A stretch of DNA of 64,000 nucleotides, taken from contig NHBK01000005.1 in assembly GCA_002173095.1 (NCBI GenBank), positions 1 through 64,000 of the forward strand. The letters run 5' to 3'. Under the pieces are notes generated by a model. The model made no database searches and was not told the origin of the DNA. It saw nothing but the letters and a program-made list of their open reading frames with translations. The stretch's first letter is position 1; every line of letters begins with the position of its first letter. The DNA comes from Hyphomonadaceae bacterium TMED5 (GTDB lineage Bacteria > Pseudomonadota > Alphaproteobacteria > Caulobacterales > Hyphomonadaceae). The position numbers and the translations under genes are program-made. Below, one piece after another: positions 8,718 through 18,342 of the stretch.

Positions 8718-9932
8718 TTAGCGCTTCGCCGTCAGATATTCTGTTGCCCAATAAAGCGTGGTGAGCGCCACAAGGCTGGCCGCAATAGTGACCACCATAA
8801 CCCATCCGCCAAAATCATAAGCGGCAGGTGCGATGAGCGAGCCTGCACCCGCGCCGATGAAAAGGCTGGTCATATACATGGAGTTTGCACGCGCCCGCGC
8901 CTCTGGAAGCTCAGCATAGATCGTCGCCTGCCCCAGCACCTGATTGGCCTGAACGGCTGCGTCGATAATGACGGCAGTCAGCGCAAAGACGATCAGATAT
9001 TTGAAATGCACGAGCGGCAGAGTGAGGCCCAGCGATACCAGAAGAATGATCAGAACCGCTCCCGTCGCGATACGTGTCAGCCCGCGGTCTGCAAATTTGC
9101 CCGCATACGGCGCGGCCAGTGCACCGCCAGCACCGGCAATCGCAAACAGTGCAATCTCCTGATAATTCAGATTGAACTGGTCGGTCAGCACAAGCGAAGA
9201 GGTCGTCCAGAACATGTTGAACACACCAAAGGCGATGCCCTGATAAACACAGCGTCGGCGCAGTGCGTCTGACTTCACCGGCAGGACCAGCATGGATTTA
9301 ATCAGGTTGAAATAGCTACAGCGCGTCTTCGGCGTGTAGCGCGGCGTGTAAACTGCGAGCAGAATGCCAATGCCCGTCATCAGGAAGGCAAACACCAGGA
9401 ATGGCGCGCGCCAGCCCCAAAGGCTTGCCAGAAAACTGGAAGTCGGACGCGCCAGCATAATACCCGTCAAAAGACCTGCCATAATGGTGCCGATCTGAGC
9501 ACCGCGCTTTTCATCATCAGCCAGATTGGCCGCCAGCGGGACGATGATCTGCGTACCAATGGCTGAAATGCCGACAAAGAAGGCCGCAAGCAGAAACATG
9601 AGAGGGGTCGTCGCAAAGGCGATACCCAACATGCCCACAACAACACAGGACACAGAGGTCAGAATAAGACGTTTGTTTTCAGCAATGTCGGCAAGCGGAC
9701 CAGCGAAAAACATGCCGAGCGCATAGCCAACCTGAGTCAGCATGACGATCACGCCGAGCGTAGCCGTGCTCATGCCGAGGTCTTGCCCGATCAGTTCGAT
9801 AATCGGCTGTGCAAGATAAAGATTACCGGCATAAGTACCCGTGGCGAGCGCGAAGACAAAGATGGTGATCGGGCTCAGCTGCCCTTTCGCACTATCGGCC
9901 TTCTCGCCAGAATCAGAACTGACAGCACCCAT
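8718..9932 (-). CDS. MFS transporter (DHA1-like), first gene of the catabolic run
   Basis: This roughly 404-residue protein has 12 predicted membrane segments. The loop between helices 2 and 3, GPLADIAENKRLIL, matches the MFS signature, and GWRAPFLVFA is a typical helix 5-6 element. It resembles the AraJ/YnfM efflux group. I chose the ATG at 9930-9932 because GGAG lies six bases upstream; a GTG four codons earlier overlaps it. It heads the minus-strand run and carries the AAACCGGTTT palindrome just upstream. Import or export direction cannot be read from the sequence. Confidence 0.85.
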   Translation of the reverse strand: MGAVSSDSGEKADSAKGQLSPITIFVFALATGTYAGNLYLAQPIIELIGQDLGMSTATLGVIVMLTQVGYALGMFFAGPLADIAENKRLILTSVSCVVVGMLGIAFATTPLMFLLAAFFVGISAIGTQIIVPLAANLADDEKRGAQIGTIMAGLLTGIMLARPTSSFLASLWGWRAPFLVFAFLMTGIGILLAVYTPRYTPKTRCSYFNLIKSMLVLPVKSDALRRRCVYQGIAFGVFNMFWTTSSLVLTDQFNLNYQEIALFAIAGAGGALAAPYAGKFADRGLTRIATGAVLIILLVSLGLTLPLVHFKYLIVFALTAVIIDAAVQANQVLGQATIYAELPEARARANSMYMTSLFIGAGAGSLIAPAAYDFGGWVMVVTIAASLVALTTLYWATEYLTAKR

Positions 9933-9946
9933 AGATTTCTCCACTC

Positions 9947-9956
9947 AAACCGGTTT
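9947..9956. promoter_or_regulatory. AAACCGGTTT palindrome, likely LacI-family operator
   Basis: A perfect 10-bp palindrome with central CpG lies 15-24 bp before the start codon of the first gene in the catabolic run. Flanking bases extend it to a nearly symmetrical 14-mer (TGAAACCGGTTTGA, minus strand). Central-CG palindromes of this type are typical of LacI-family repressor operators. Its place downstream of the likely promoter would block transcription. No LacI-type gene is in the window. Confidence 0.6.
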
Positions 9957-10141
9957 CAAACGAAGAACCTAGGGTGCGCCATTGGGATGATCGCGACCAC
10001 ATTCAAAACTATTCGGTTGGCGATTACGTCTCCAGCAGCTGGTCCAGCACTTGGGCGACATGAGATTTAAAGCCGGAAAATGCGCCTGACACCTCTACCG
10101 ATGGACTGGCGTCTGATATCAGGCCGGAAACGGAGCGCGCC

Positions 10142-11083
10142 ATGAGTCTTATCGAAATCCTGATCGTTCTGTCTCCGGTTTTCCTACTCATCGCGGGTGG
10201 GTTTGCGGCGGCGCGGTTCGGACTGTTTCGGGAAGACCATGTCACGGGCGTGATGTATTTCGCGCAAAACTTTGCAATCCCGGTACTTCTGTTCGGCGCG
10301 GTCGCGCGCATGGATCTGCAAACCTATTTCGATCCGCAACTGCTCATGTCGTTTTATGGTGGCGCGTTCTGCTCCTTTATTCTGGGCATTGTCGGCGCGC
10401 GCTATGTCTTTCGCCGGACACCGGGGGAATCCGTCGCCATCGGCTTTGCCGCGCTGTTTTCAAACTCACTGCTATTAGGCATTCCCATCACAGAGCGGGC
10501 GCTTGGCGCCGATGCGCTGGGCTCCAACTTCGCCATCATCTCTATTCACTCTCCGTTTTGCTATCTGGTGGGCATCACCTTTATGGAATTTGCCCGCGCC
10601 GATGGGGAAAGTCTGGCGAACACGCTGAAACTGGTTGGCCGCGCCATTCTGCGAAATGCGCTCATGCTGGGCCTCGGCCTTGGATTTATTGTGAACCTGT
10701 CCGGCCTTGAATTGCCCGAACCCTTCTGGGCAGCAGCAGACATGTTTGCCAGAGCCGCCTTACCCGCAGCCCTGTTCGGGCTCGGCGCGATTCTCACGCG
10801 ATACCGGCTGAGCCAATCCTTCGGTGAGACGAGCATGGTGGTCACCCTGTCTCTGATCGTTCACCCGATCATTGTTTTGCTGCTTGGGCGCTATGTCTTC
10901 CATCTGGATGACGGACCGCTTTATTCAGCGATGATCACATCCAGCATGGCGCCCGGCATTAATGCTTTTGTCTTTGCCAGCCTGTATCAGCGCGCCATTG
11001 GCGTTGCCGCCAGCTCAGTTCTGCTCGGAACTGCGATTTCAGTTCTGACCGTGTCTGTCTGGCTGAGGTTTCTGCATATCTGA
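10142..11083 (+). CDS. AEC family (auxin efflux carrier-like) permease
   Basis: The 313-residue membrane protein has about ten hydrophobic segments in two halves, and the family-like middle GFAALFSNSLLLGIPI, where the unwound helix Asn/Pro region lies. Bacterial members export or exchange small organic anions such as malate or malonate. It is divergent from the catabolic run with about 200 bp between start codons, so it might share that regulation. Its 3' end faces the TonB-domain gene only 5 bp away. A second AEC paralogue lies at 45611. Confidence 0.85.
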   Translation: MSLIEILIVLSPVFLLIAGGFAAARFGLFREDHVTGVMYFAQNFAIPVLLFGAVARMDLQTYFDPQLLMSFYGGAFCSFILGIVGARYVFRRTPGESVAIGFAALFSNSLLLGIPITERALGADALGSNFAIISIHSPFCYLVGITFMEFARADGESLANTLKLVGRAILRNALMLGLGLGFIVNLSGLELPEPFWAAADMFARAALPAALFGLGAILTRYRLSQSFGETSMVVTLSLIVHPIIVLLLGRYVFHLDDGPLYSAMITSSMAPGINAFVFASLYQRAIGVAASSVLLGTAISVLTVSVWLRFLHI

Positions 11084-11088
11084 GCGCG

Positions 11089-12294
11089 CTATCGGCGGAT
11101 AATATAGAAGCCAACCGTCTGATAAATCTCTCGCCCCGCAACGCGGCATTGAGACAAATCCTGTCCATCATGCACTTCGAATTTCCACTCAGACACCGTG
11201 TCGAGCACGCGGTCTTCAAAATTGCCCGGAGGCACTGCGGCGAGCAATTTAGGCTCAACCACATTGCCGTCAGCGTCGATCGTGAAGCGCACGATGACTG
11301 TGCCGACCCGCATATTCCAGCCCGCGACGGACGGATAGCTTAGCTCGCGCGTCTGGTTCACACGGCCACGACAGAATGGAAGCGGACGCTCGCCCGGCTC
11401 GTAATATTCCATGCGCGACAGCATTGGTATGGAATAGGCAGAAGACACAGACGCGCGCTGCGCATTGGACATGGATTCCAGTTGATTGCGTACAGCACGG
11501 CCATTCGAGGATGAGGCCTGCCCCTCAAAGGATCGATACATCATATCGGCCGCATGCATCCAGGCGTCACCATACCAGCGTGTATCTTCCAGCCAGTCTG
11601 GAATCTCCTCTCCGGAGTTCCAGACCTGCGCCCAGTACTGCTCGCCTTCCAGCTGCCAGCGATAGAGACGCTCATGCGCTTCAGCAGAGGGCTCATGCAT
11701 GAAGTGAGAGATCGCAGCTGACTCTGTTGCGTTGAAGTAAAGCTGCGGAATGGAGCTCTTGAACGGGCGCATATGGTCGGCAGCCGCACTTGCCGTGCGC
11801 ACGGCATCCCGCCAGCGACTGGATCCGCCATAGCCGGTGTAAAGGTCTATCCAGGCACGCAAGGTCAGCATGCTCGGCTCCGTGACATTCATCAGCGAGG
11901 CTTCAAGTTCGCTACGGCTTTCGCTGGTGGAATCATCACAATACCGCGCATAGGCCAGAAGTACCCGGCGATCTTCCATAAGTGGATGAGATGCTGTCGC
12001 CTGCTGGCGCATCGCGAAATCCGCGCCGGGAATAGCCGCCGCACATTCTTCCTGTTCAGCGAGTTTCAGTGATGCCTCAAACGCCGCCACTGTGGCATCA
12101 GGGTCCGATGGATTGGCCATCGCTTCATTCATCAGGGCTAGGGCAGCCGTTTCTATGCGGCCCGGTGAGCCATTGCTGACCGCATCATTAAACGCGGACA
12201 GAACATCACCATCCATCTGAGCCTGTGCAGTGCCAGAAACACCAAAGGCACAGACGGCCGCTAAAATATATCGGAAACTCAAAACTCGCCCCAC
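11089..12294 (-). CDS. TonB C-terminal-domain periplasmic protein
   Basis: The 401-residue protein starts with a cleavable signal peptide ending in GTAQAQ. The middle (residues 30-290) is alpha-helical and repeat-like, without a family I recognise. The last 90 residues form a TonB C-terminal domain: GWNMRVGTVIVRFTIDADG, then PPGNFEDRVLDTVSEWKFE. Unlike TonB itself it lacks a membrane anchor and a Pro-rich spacer, so it probably does not energise receptors; such proteins occur in alphaproteobacteria as stand-alone periplasmic factors. Conserved Cys near the end (FCRGR, SQCRVAG) may form a disulfide. Confidence 0.7.
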   Translation of the reverse strand: MGRVLSFRYILAAVCAFGVSGTAQAQMDGDVLSAFNDAVSNGSPGRIETAALALMNEAMANPSDPDATVAAFEASLKLAEQEECAAAIPGADFAMRQQATASHPLMEDRRVLLAYARYCDDSTSESRSELEASLMNVTEPSMLTLRAWIDLYTGYGGSSRWRDAVRTASAAADHMRPFKSSIPQLYFNATESAAISHFMHEPSAEAHERLYRWQLEGEQYWAQVWNSGEEIPDWLEDTRWYGDAWMHAADMMYRSFEGQASSSNGRAVRNQLESMSNAQRASVSSAYSIPMLSRMEYYEPGERPLPFCRGRVNQTRELSYPSVAGWNMRVGTVIVRFTIDADGNVVEPKLLAAVPPGNFEDRVLDTVSEWKFEVHDGQDLSQCRVAGREIYQTVGFYIIRR

Positions 12295-12394
12295 TTCTGT
12301 ATTACAGAAGAATAAGACCAGAATTTAGACCATTTCAATTCAAGATTTTCTAAATAATTACAGCAACCAGAACCATACAATGCATGATGCTATC

Positions 12395-13216
12395 TCAGCC
12401 AAACCGCACCGACAGTGTACCGAACGGGTCGGACAAAACACGCAAAAGCGTCGTTCTGAGAACCTTTGGGCTGACCGGTTTGGTCAGGAAATGATCGGCA
12501 CCTGAATGTTCGATCTGCATCCGGCTGAGCTTGTCATTATTCGCTGTAAAAAAAATGACAGGCGTTGAGCTGTCAATCTCAGCTTCGCCAGCCCGGATGG
12601 TGTTCAACAATTCCTTCCCCGTAACCGGAGCCATATTCCAGTCCGTGATGATGACGTCAGGCGCAAAGGATTTCAGCGCCTGCAAAACCTCAAGCCCCGA
12701 TGTCCGGATTTCAAGTTCGCCCACTCCCATATCCTGAAGGTAGTTCTGCAGAATTTCCCGAACATACGGGTCATCATCGGCCACCAGAATACGGCTGCTT
12801 TGCAAAACGGCCTCTTCCACTGAACCCTTATCTGAAGCGTTGAGCTCATCATCTTCGGACAAAAGATCATTTGAGATGAGACGGGAATGCTCCGGCGTCA
12901 CCTCATCCATCAGGTCTTCAATCTTATCGAGCCGCATGATGAGCGCCTCATAAAGGTCATCAAAATTCACCTTGGGAGATTTGATCGCGCGAGCCAGACG
13001 CTCTTCAGCGCGAGAGAACTCTCGTCCCAGCGCCCGGAATCCCATGCACTGCGCCGCTCCGCTCATCCGGTGAAGTTCTGCATGAAGGTCGGAAAGGGTT
13101 TGCTGACTGCAAAGATTTGCGGCGTGACATGCCGTCAAATGCTGTCGAACGGACTCATACTGCGAAGGAAATGCTTCGCAATAGCGCGCTAAAGCTGCTT
13201 CTAGTCTGTGTCGCAA
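12395..13216 (-). CDS. Hpt-REC phosphorelay protein A (copy 1)
   Basis: The 273-residue protein joins an N-terminal helical Hpt-like domain (about 1-110) to a C-terminal CheY-like receiver (about 141-262). The Hpt motif is LHAELHRMSGAAQCMGF, with His49 the likely phospho-acceptor. In the receiver, the acidic cluster is ADDDP, Asp192 is the acceptor in TDWNMAPVTG and Lys246 is in the TKP motif. It starts at a TTG, which matches the length of its paralogue at 19867 within two residues. It follows gene B by about 60 bp and both are divergent from the kinase at 14392. It has no output domain, so it should pass phosphate on or bind a partner protein. Confidence 0.85.
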   Translation of the reverse strand: MRHRLEAALARYCEAFPSQYESVRQHLTACHAANLCSQQTLSDLHAELHRMSGAAQCMGFRALGREFSRAEERLARAIKSPKVNFDDLYEALIMRLDKIEDLMDEVTPEHSRLISNDLLSEDDELNASDKGSVEEAVLQSSRILVADDDPYVREILQNYLQDMGVGELEIRTSGLEVLQALKSFAPDVIITDWNMAPVTGKELLNTIRAGEAEIDSSTPVIFFTANNDKLSRMQIEHSGADHFLTKPVSPKVLRTTLLRVLSDPFGTLSVRFG

Positions 13217-13277
13217 AGTGCCCGCCCGATGATTGCCCGGCTCCGTTCATAGCGAAACTTCCGGCAAATTTGAAGGT

Positions 13278-14126
13278 CTAGTTGCGTGCGCGGCGGCTCA
13301 GTTTGAACCGTTTGGCGACCGTCTCTGCAACTGCATCGATCAGCACCTCAGGAAGAACCGGCTTCCCAAGCAGTTTGTTCGCACCCGCCTTCAGCGCCTT
13401 GCGGCGATCATCTCGCGTTTTATGCGCGGAGAACAAGAGGATCGGCGTATCGCGCGGAATGGGCGTGCGGCCATTGCGGATAACCTGACACAATTCCAGC
13501 CCGTTCACAGGTGACATTTCCCAATCCGTGATGATCAGAGTTGGCTGGTATTCTTTCAAAGCCTTGATCGCGTCTTCGCAATTGCGCGCCGTTTCGATCT
13601 GCTCAATGCCGGAATCCTCAAACGTGCGCGCTACAAGTGCGCGAATATAGGGATCGTCATCCACAAACAGAATGCGCTCACGGTTCAGAAGACGAATGCG
13701 TGAGGCATCACGCACCTTCATCGCCTCGGTATCTGCCTCGCCCTCGCGCAGAACTTCCAGCGCCGTTGCCCGGTTCAGGAGTTTGGACCCGGAAGGATGC
13801 AGATCTCCGCGATAGGCTTTCAGCGACTCGATACGCTTGCGCACATCCGTCAGGCAGTTCGTGTCATCCAGATTGGGCATATCGAGATAGCGCTGGATCA
13901 GCTTGTCGACATCCTCAATCTCACCGCCCAGGAACCTGAATCCCATACAGTGTGCGGCGCCGCCAAGCCGGTGCGTCTCAACATGCAGATCGGCCAGGGT
14001 AGAAAAGGCTCCTGCGGCGTCGCGCTCAGCATCATCCATCAGCTTTTCGAGGGCCTGAATCTCGCTTTCATAATTGGTGCAAAATCGAGACACGATTTCA
14101 TACATCTGATCTTGTTGCGCACTCAT
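13278..14126 (-). CDS. Hpt-REC phosphorelay protein B (copy 1)
   Basis: About 282 residues from the ATG at 14126, which has AGGTAAGG upstream; an upstream in-frame start would add 26 unlikely residues. The Hpt motif HVETHRLGGAAHCMGF carries His52. The receiver begins with FVDDDPY and has Asp201 in TDWEMSPVNG and a final GKPVLP Lys. It aligns without a gap around both phospho-sites with the protein at 20775 (also His52 and Asp201), making the two direct counterparts of the duplicated cassette. It is the first gene of the minus-strand pair. Confidence 0.87.
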   Translation of the reverse strand: MSAQQDQMYEIVSRFCTNYESEIQALEKLMDDAERDAAGAFSTLADLHVETHRLGGAAHCMGFRFLGGEIEDVDKLIQRYLDMPNLDDTNCLTDVRKRIESLKAYRGDLHPSGSKLLNRATALEVLREGEADTEAMKVRDASRIRLLNRERILFVDDDPYIRALVARTFEDSGIEQIETARNCEDAIKALKEYQPTLIITDWEMSPVNGLELCQVIRNGRTPIPRDTPILLFSAHKTRDDRRKALKAGANKLLGKPVLPEVLIDAVAETVAKRFKLSRRARN

Positions 14127-14391
14127 GGCCTTACCTCCCGGGACGGTCTTTGAAACAGGACCTAACAGGTAAAATTTAAAGAAATTAAAATTAAGATTTT
14201 CCAAATCCGAAGTGCAGGTAAGACGTCGTTAGTCAACCAAAGGTTAAACCCCGCCCTCAAATTACCTACCCAAAATAAACTATTGAAAAATATGAATTAA
14301 ATTTCGAAATTCATTCCCGGGTAACAGTTTTATACGCCGCATTCATCTTTTTTCACTAATCGTGAATGGCTGCACAGACCGGGGAACCGCA

Positions 14392-17300
14392 ATGCCATTC
14401 AACACAGTTTCAAATTCGTCACTGCGCCTGAAAATCATTGGCCTTTGTTTCAGCTTCGCACTGATTGGAACCTTGTTTCTCGCTGTGCTCAATCATTCGA
14501 AAAATCTCGAACTGGCCGAGGCCAATGTAGAAACCATCCTGAGCGCCGACAGTCTTGTCGTATCGACCCGTCTTCGTGAAGAACTGCTTACGCTGGTCGA
14601 AGACGCGCGCGTGGTATCTCTCACCCCCCCAATTCGAGGTATTGTTCGCGCATCCGAAAATGAAGGCATCGACCCGTTTGACGGTTCAACAGAAGAACTT
14701 TGGCGCAGCCGTCTATCCACGATTTTCACGTCATTGCTGGGCGTGCGCTCGCACTACTCGCAGATGCGGTATATCGAATTCGCGAATAATGGGCGCGAGC
14801 TTGTACGCGTAAACCGTATCGGTAGCTCGGTCTTCACCGTTCCGATGGATGAGCTGCAGCAAAAGGGCGAAGAGCCTTATATGCGTCAGGCGATGCAATT
14901 GCAGCCCGGCGAAGCGAGTTTCTCCGAAATCACTCAGAACCGGGAGAATGGCGAAGTCGAACCGAATGCATCCCCTACTTTGCGCGTTATGCTACCAGTC
15001 TTCGACAGTTTGGGACATGCTTTCGGTGTCATCGTCATCAATGCCGATTACAGAGCGCTCGTTTTCGACGTTCTGAACGAGACGAAACCAGAGTTTGATA
15101 CGTTCGTGCTGGATGCATCAGGCAATGTGGCGGCCTATGAAGGTGCAACTCAGACACCTGAATTCATGTTTCCAGGAAGCATTCCCGGTGATTTGGCTAC
15201 ATCATTGATGAGCCTGCGCCAGAACGAAATGCGCACGCTGCAATCATCTGACGATAACTATGCGATCGCGAACCGCCTTGACCATCTGCTACCCAACTCC
15301 GAGTTTCACCTGGACATCGTGGTCCAGGGCAAGCGATCAGAGCTGTTCGCTGGCGTTCGAAATGCGCAATGGCTCTCAGTTATTCTGACTTTAATACTGC
15401 TCGTAGGCCTGTCAGCCGTCGCAGCAATACTCGCGGCCCGGCTCACACGCCCGCTGAAAAAGATGACAGATTCCATTGAGCTCTATGCGAGCGATCCTGA
15501 CAATCAGGAACTTGTTCTGCCCACAGAGTCGGGCACCGAAATCGGCGCTCTTTCCCGCTCATTTACTCATCTGATTGGCGAATTGAATGACGCCAAGAAG
15601 ATGAAGCGCAATGTGATTGATTATGCGGTAGATGGCTTGATCGTGATCACGCAAACCGGCGTCATCAAAACCTTCAATCCGGCGTGCGAAGAGATTTTCG
15701 GCTATAAGTCGCAGGATGTTCTGGGGCGAAACATCAAAATGCTTATGCCACCGGCATCGGCAGACAAACACGATCAATATATCTCCGAAGCCAAAAGTGA
15801 CGTTGAAAGGCACATTATTGGCCGCACGCGCACCATATCCGCACGCAAAGCTGACGGCACCGACTTCCCGGTAGAGATATCCATCAGCCGCTTCACGCAA
15901 GGCGATCAAACCTATTTCTGCGGCGTTGTTCGCGATATTTCAGACATCGTAAAAGCCAATAACGACCTGGCAGAGCAAAAACGCACACTGGACCTCACCA
16001 TGGAAGGGGGCCGCATCGGCACCTGGAGTTTCCATGTAATGAGCGGCCAGATCGACTTCTGTGAACGCTCTGCTGCTCTGCTCGGCTATTCAGCCGAAGA
16101 GCTCGGCGCAGGCGGTCTGAACTGGTACCGCATGATTGAGCCGTCCCAGTATGAGCGGGTGATGGAGGAGCTTCGCGCCTTTATCGTCGGCGACACGCAC
16201 GCCTTCGAGACTGAATACAAAATGCAAAAACGAACTGGCGACTGGATCTGGGTTCAGTCGCGCGCCACGGTCTCAGATCGTGACGCCCAGGGGTTCGTCA
16301 CCCGTCTGACCGGCCTGCACTTTGACATTACCGAACGCAAAAGCAGCGAACTGGAAACCATTGAGAACAACCGACAGCTGGAGCTTGCAGAGACGGTTGC
16401 CGAAATGGGCCATTGGAGCATGGACGGTGCCACGGGTGAGCTCTACTGGTCTGAAGGTATTTACCGCATTCACGGACTGTCATCAGACTCAATGGACCCA
16501 AATGTCGACGATGCGGTTCAGCATTATCATCCTGATGACCGAGCTGCCGTCGCTGAGTTCGTTCAGGAAGCGACGATGAATGGCACACCGTTTTCCTTTC
16601 AGATGCGCCTTATCCGCCCGGATGGTGAAATTCGTCACGTGCTTTCCAAGGGCGACTGTTTCCCGAACCCGGATAATCCGCGACGGTTCAACGTTTTCGG
16701 CATCTTCCAGGACGTCACTGATAAGGTCATCACTGACTCCCGTCTTGCCGCGAGCGAGGAGAAGACCCGACTGGTTCTGGAAAACATTGTCGATGGTGTT
16801 CTGACCGTAAATGAAGATGGTCTCATCGACACCTGCAACCCAGCCTGTGCGTCGATTTTCGGCTATGAAGGCGATGAGCTGATCGGTCAGCCACTGACCA
16901 TTCTGGTTCCAGACGAGTTTGCCGATGCCCACCGCGCCGGCTTCCGCAGAGTCATTGAAACGGGCGAAAGCCGGATCATTGGCAAAACGCTGGAGCTGGA
17001 AGGCGTACGCAAAGACGGCCAACGCTTTGCGCTGGAGCTGGCCATCAGTCGCTCGGAGCTTGGCGGCCGTAATATGTTCACCGGCATTCTGCGAGACATC
17101 ACTGAACGCAAGAATATGGAAACGATGAAGAATGAGTTCGTCTCAACCGTCAGCCATGAACTGCGCACGCCGCTGACATCCATTTACGGGTCACTTGATC
17201 TGCTCAAAGGTCTGTCCACTGGCAAGCTGGACCCGAAATGTGAGCGACTTGTCAGCCTAGCACACGATGGCTGCGGACGTCTCAGCAACCTTGTGAACGA

Positions 17301-17850
17301 CATTCTCGACGTCGAGAAAATCGCTGCCGGTAAGATGGATTACGCGATGGAAGACGTTGAGCTGAAACCGCTTATCACCAGCATAGTTGAAGGCAATGAG
17401 GCGCTCGCTCAACGTTTCGGTGTCAACTTCGTTCTGGACCAGCATCTGGAAGACCATCACGTCAAAATGGACCCGGCTCGCTTCACGCAAGCTATGGTGA
17501 ACCTGCTCTCCAATGCGGCGAAATTCTCGCCATCGGGCGGCGACGTCATCATTAGAACGCAGCGTATTTCGGCACACACGGTTCGTATTGGTGTTACCGA
17601 TTTCGGCCCGGGTATTCCAAAAGCCTTTCAGGACCGTATTTTCGAACGCTTCTCTCAAGCCACCGGTCTGAAAAGCCCGAAGCAGGCGGGCACCGGGCTC
17701 GGCCTGAACATCACGAAATCCATCATCGAAGCCTTTAATGGCCAGGTATCATTTGAAACACAGGAAGGCGTGGGGACGACCTTCTATTTCGATCTGCCAA
17801 TTCACGGACAGCGCCTCGCGCCGCCGCACACACTGGCATTTGCGATCTAG
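14392..17850 (+). CDS. Membrane histidine kinase with four PAS domains (copy 1)
   Basis: The 1152-residue sensor kinase has a membrane helix at about 10-30, a periplasmic sensor region to about 325, a second helix near 330-350 and a HAMP linker. Four PAS units follow (about 405-515, 535-650, 660-780, 790-905). The HisKA motif is VSTVSHELRTPL with His922, followed by an HATPase domain with NLLSNAAKFSP, TDFGPGIP and GTGLGLNITK. There is no receiver in the chain, so it is not a hybrid kinase. The start at 14392 is chosen for GGGGAA upstream. Its partners are probably the receiver gene 30 bp downstream and the Hpt-REC proteins around it. Confidence 0.92.
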   Translation: MPFNTVSNSSLRLKIIGLCFSFALIGTLFLAVLNHSKNLELAEANVETILSADSLVVSTRLREELLTLVEDARVVSLTPPIRGIVRASENEGIDPFDGSTEELWRSRLSTIFTSLLGVRSHYSQMRYIEFANNGRELVRVNRIGSSVFTVPMDELQQKGEEPYMRQAMQLQPGEASFSEITQNRENGEVEPNASPTLRVMLPVFDSLGHAFGVIVINADYRALVFDVLNETKPEFDTFVLDASGNVAAYEGATQTPEFMFPGSIPGDLATSLMSLRQNEMRTLQSSDDNYAIANRLDHLLPNSEFHLDIVVQGKRSELFAGVRNAQWLSVILTLILLVGLSAVAAILAARLTRPLKKMTDSIELYASDPDNQELVLPTESGTEIGALSRSFTHLIGELNDAKKMKRNVIDYAVDGLIVITQTGVIKTFNPACEEIFGYKSQDVLGRNIKMLMPPASADKHDQYISEAKSDVERHIIGRTRTISARKADGTDFPVEISISRFTQGDQTYFCGVVRDISDIVKANNDLAEQKRTLDLTMEGGRIGTWSFHVMSGQIDFCERSAALLGYSAEELGAGGLNWYRMIEPSQYERVMEELRAFIVGDTHAFETEYKMQKRTGDWIWVQSRATVSDRDAQGFVTRLTGLHFDITERKSSELETIENNRQLELAETVAEMGHWSMDGATGELYWSEGIYRIHGLSSDSMDPNVDDAVQHYHPDDRAAVAEFVQEATMNGTPFSFQMRLIRPDGEIRHVLSKGDCFPNPDNPRRFNVFGIFQDVTDKVITDSRLAASEEKTRLVLENIVDGVLTVNEDGLIDTCNPACASIFGYEGDELIGQPLTILVPDEFADAHRAGFRRVIETGESRIIGKTLELEGVRKDGQRFALELAISRSELGGRNMFTGILRDITERKNMETMKNEFVSTVSHELRTPLTSIYGSLDLLKGLSTGKLDPKCERLVSLAHDGCGRLSNLVNDILDVEKIAAGKMDYAMEDVELKPLITSIVEGNEALAQRFGVNFVLDQHLEDHHVKMDPARFTQAMVNLLSNAAKFSPSGGDVIIRTQRISAHTVRIGVTDFGPGIPKAFQDRIFERFSQATGLKSPKQAGTGLGLNITKSIIEAFNGQVSFETQEGVGTTFYFDLPIHGQRLAPPHTLAFAI

Positions 17851-17880
17851 TAAAATCACGGGGAACAGGGACCAAAACAT

Positions 17881-18288
17881 ATGGACAGCATGCCGAACAA
17901 GATACTGTATCTTGAAGACGACGCACATATCTCGGAAATCGCCATTATGGCGCTGGAGGACTTCTCAGATTTCAATGTACGTCATTGTTCACATGGCAGC
18001 ATGGCGATTGAAACTTTTCGCGCTTATCAGCCAGATCTCTTGCTGTTTGATGTCATGCTCCCGGATATTGACGGCGTCGAAACCTTGCGACGTATCCGCC
18101 AACTACCAGGCGGCGAGCATATTCCGGTCATCTTCATGACGGCCAAAGTTCAGAAGCACGAACAGCAAGCCTATATGGATCTTGGCGCGCTGTCCGTGAT
18201 CGTAAAGCCGTTTGATGCGCTCAACCTTGGTGATCAGATCAAGTCGATATGGTCGGCCAGACAAACACCATCTGTCTTATCCACATAA
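17881..18288 (+). CDS. Single-domain response regulator (copy 1)
   Basis: The 135-residue protein is a receiver domain only. It has acidic YLEDDAH, phospho-acceptor Asp57 in LLFDVMLPDIDG, a Thr switch in FMTAK and Lys in VKPFD. With no output domain, it fits a CheY- or Spo0F-like shuttle that takes phosphate from the kinase encoded immediately upstream and passes it to an Hpt protein. All catalytic residues are present, unlike the copy-2 counterpart at 24212. Confidence 0.92.
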   Translation: MDSMPNKILYLEDDAHISEIAIMALEDFSDFNVRHCSHGSMAIETFRAYQPDLLLFDVMLPDIDGVETLRRIRQLPGGEHIPVIFMTAKVQKHEQQAYMDLGALSVIVKPFDALNLGDQIKSIWSARQTPSVLST

Positions 18289-18342
18289 TCGACACCTCGC
18301 CTTAGGATTCCATCTACTTTCTTCTGTTGAGCTGACTTTATT

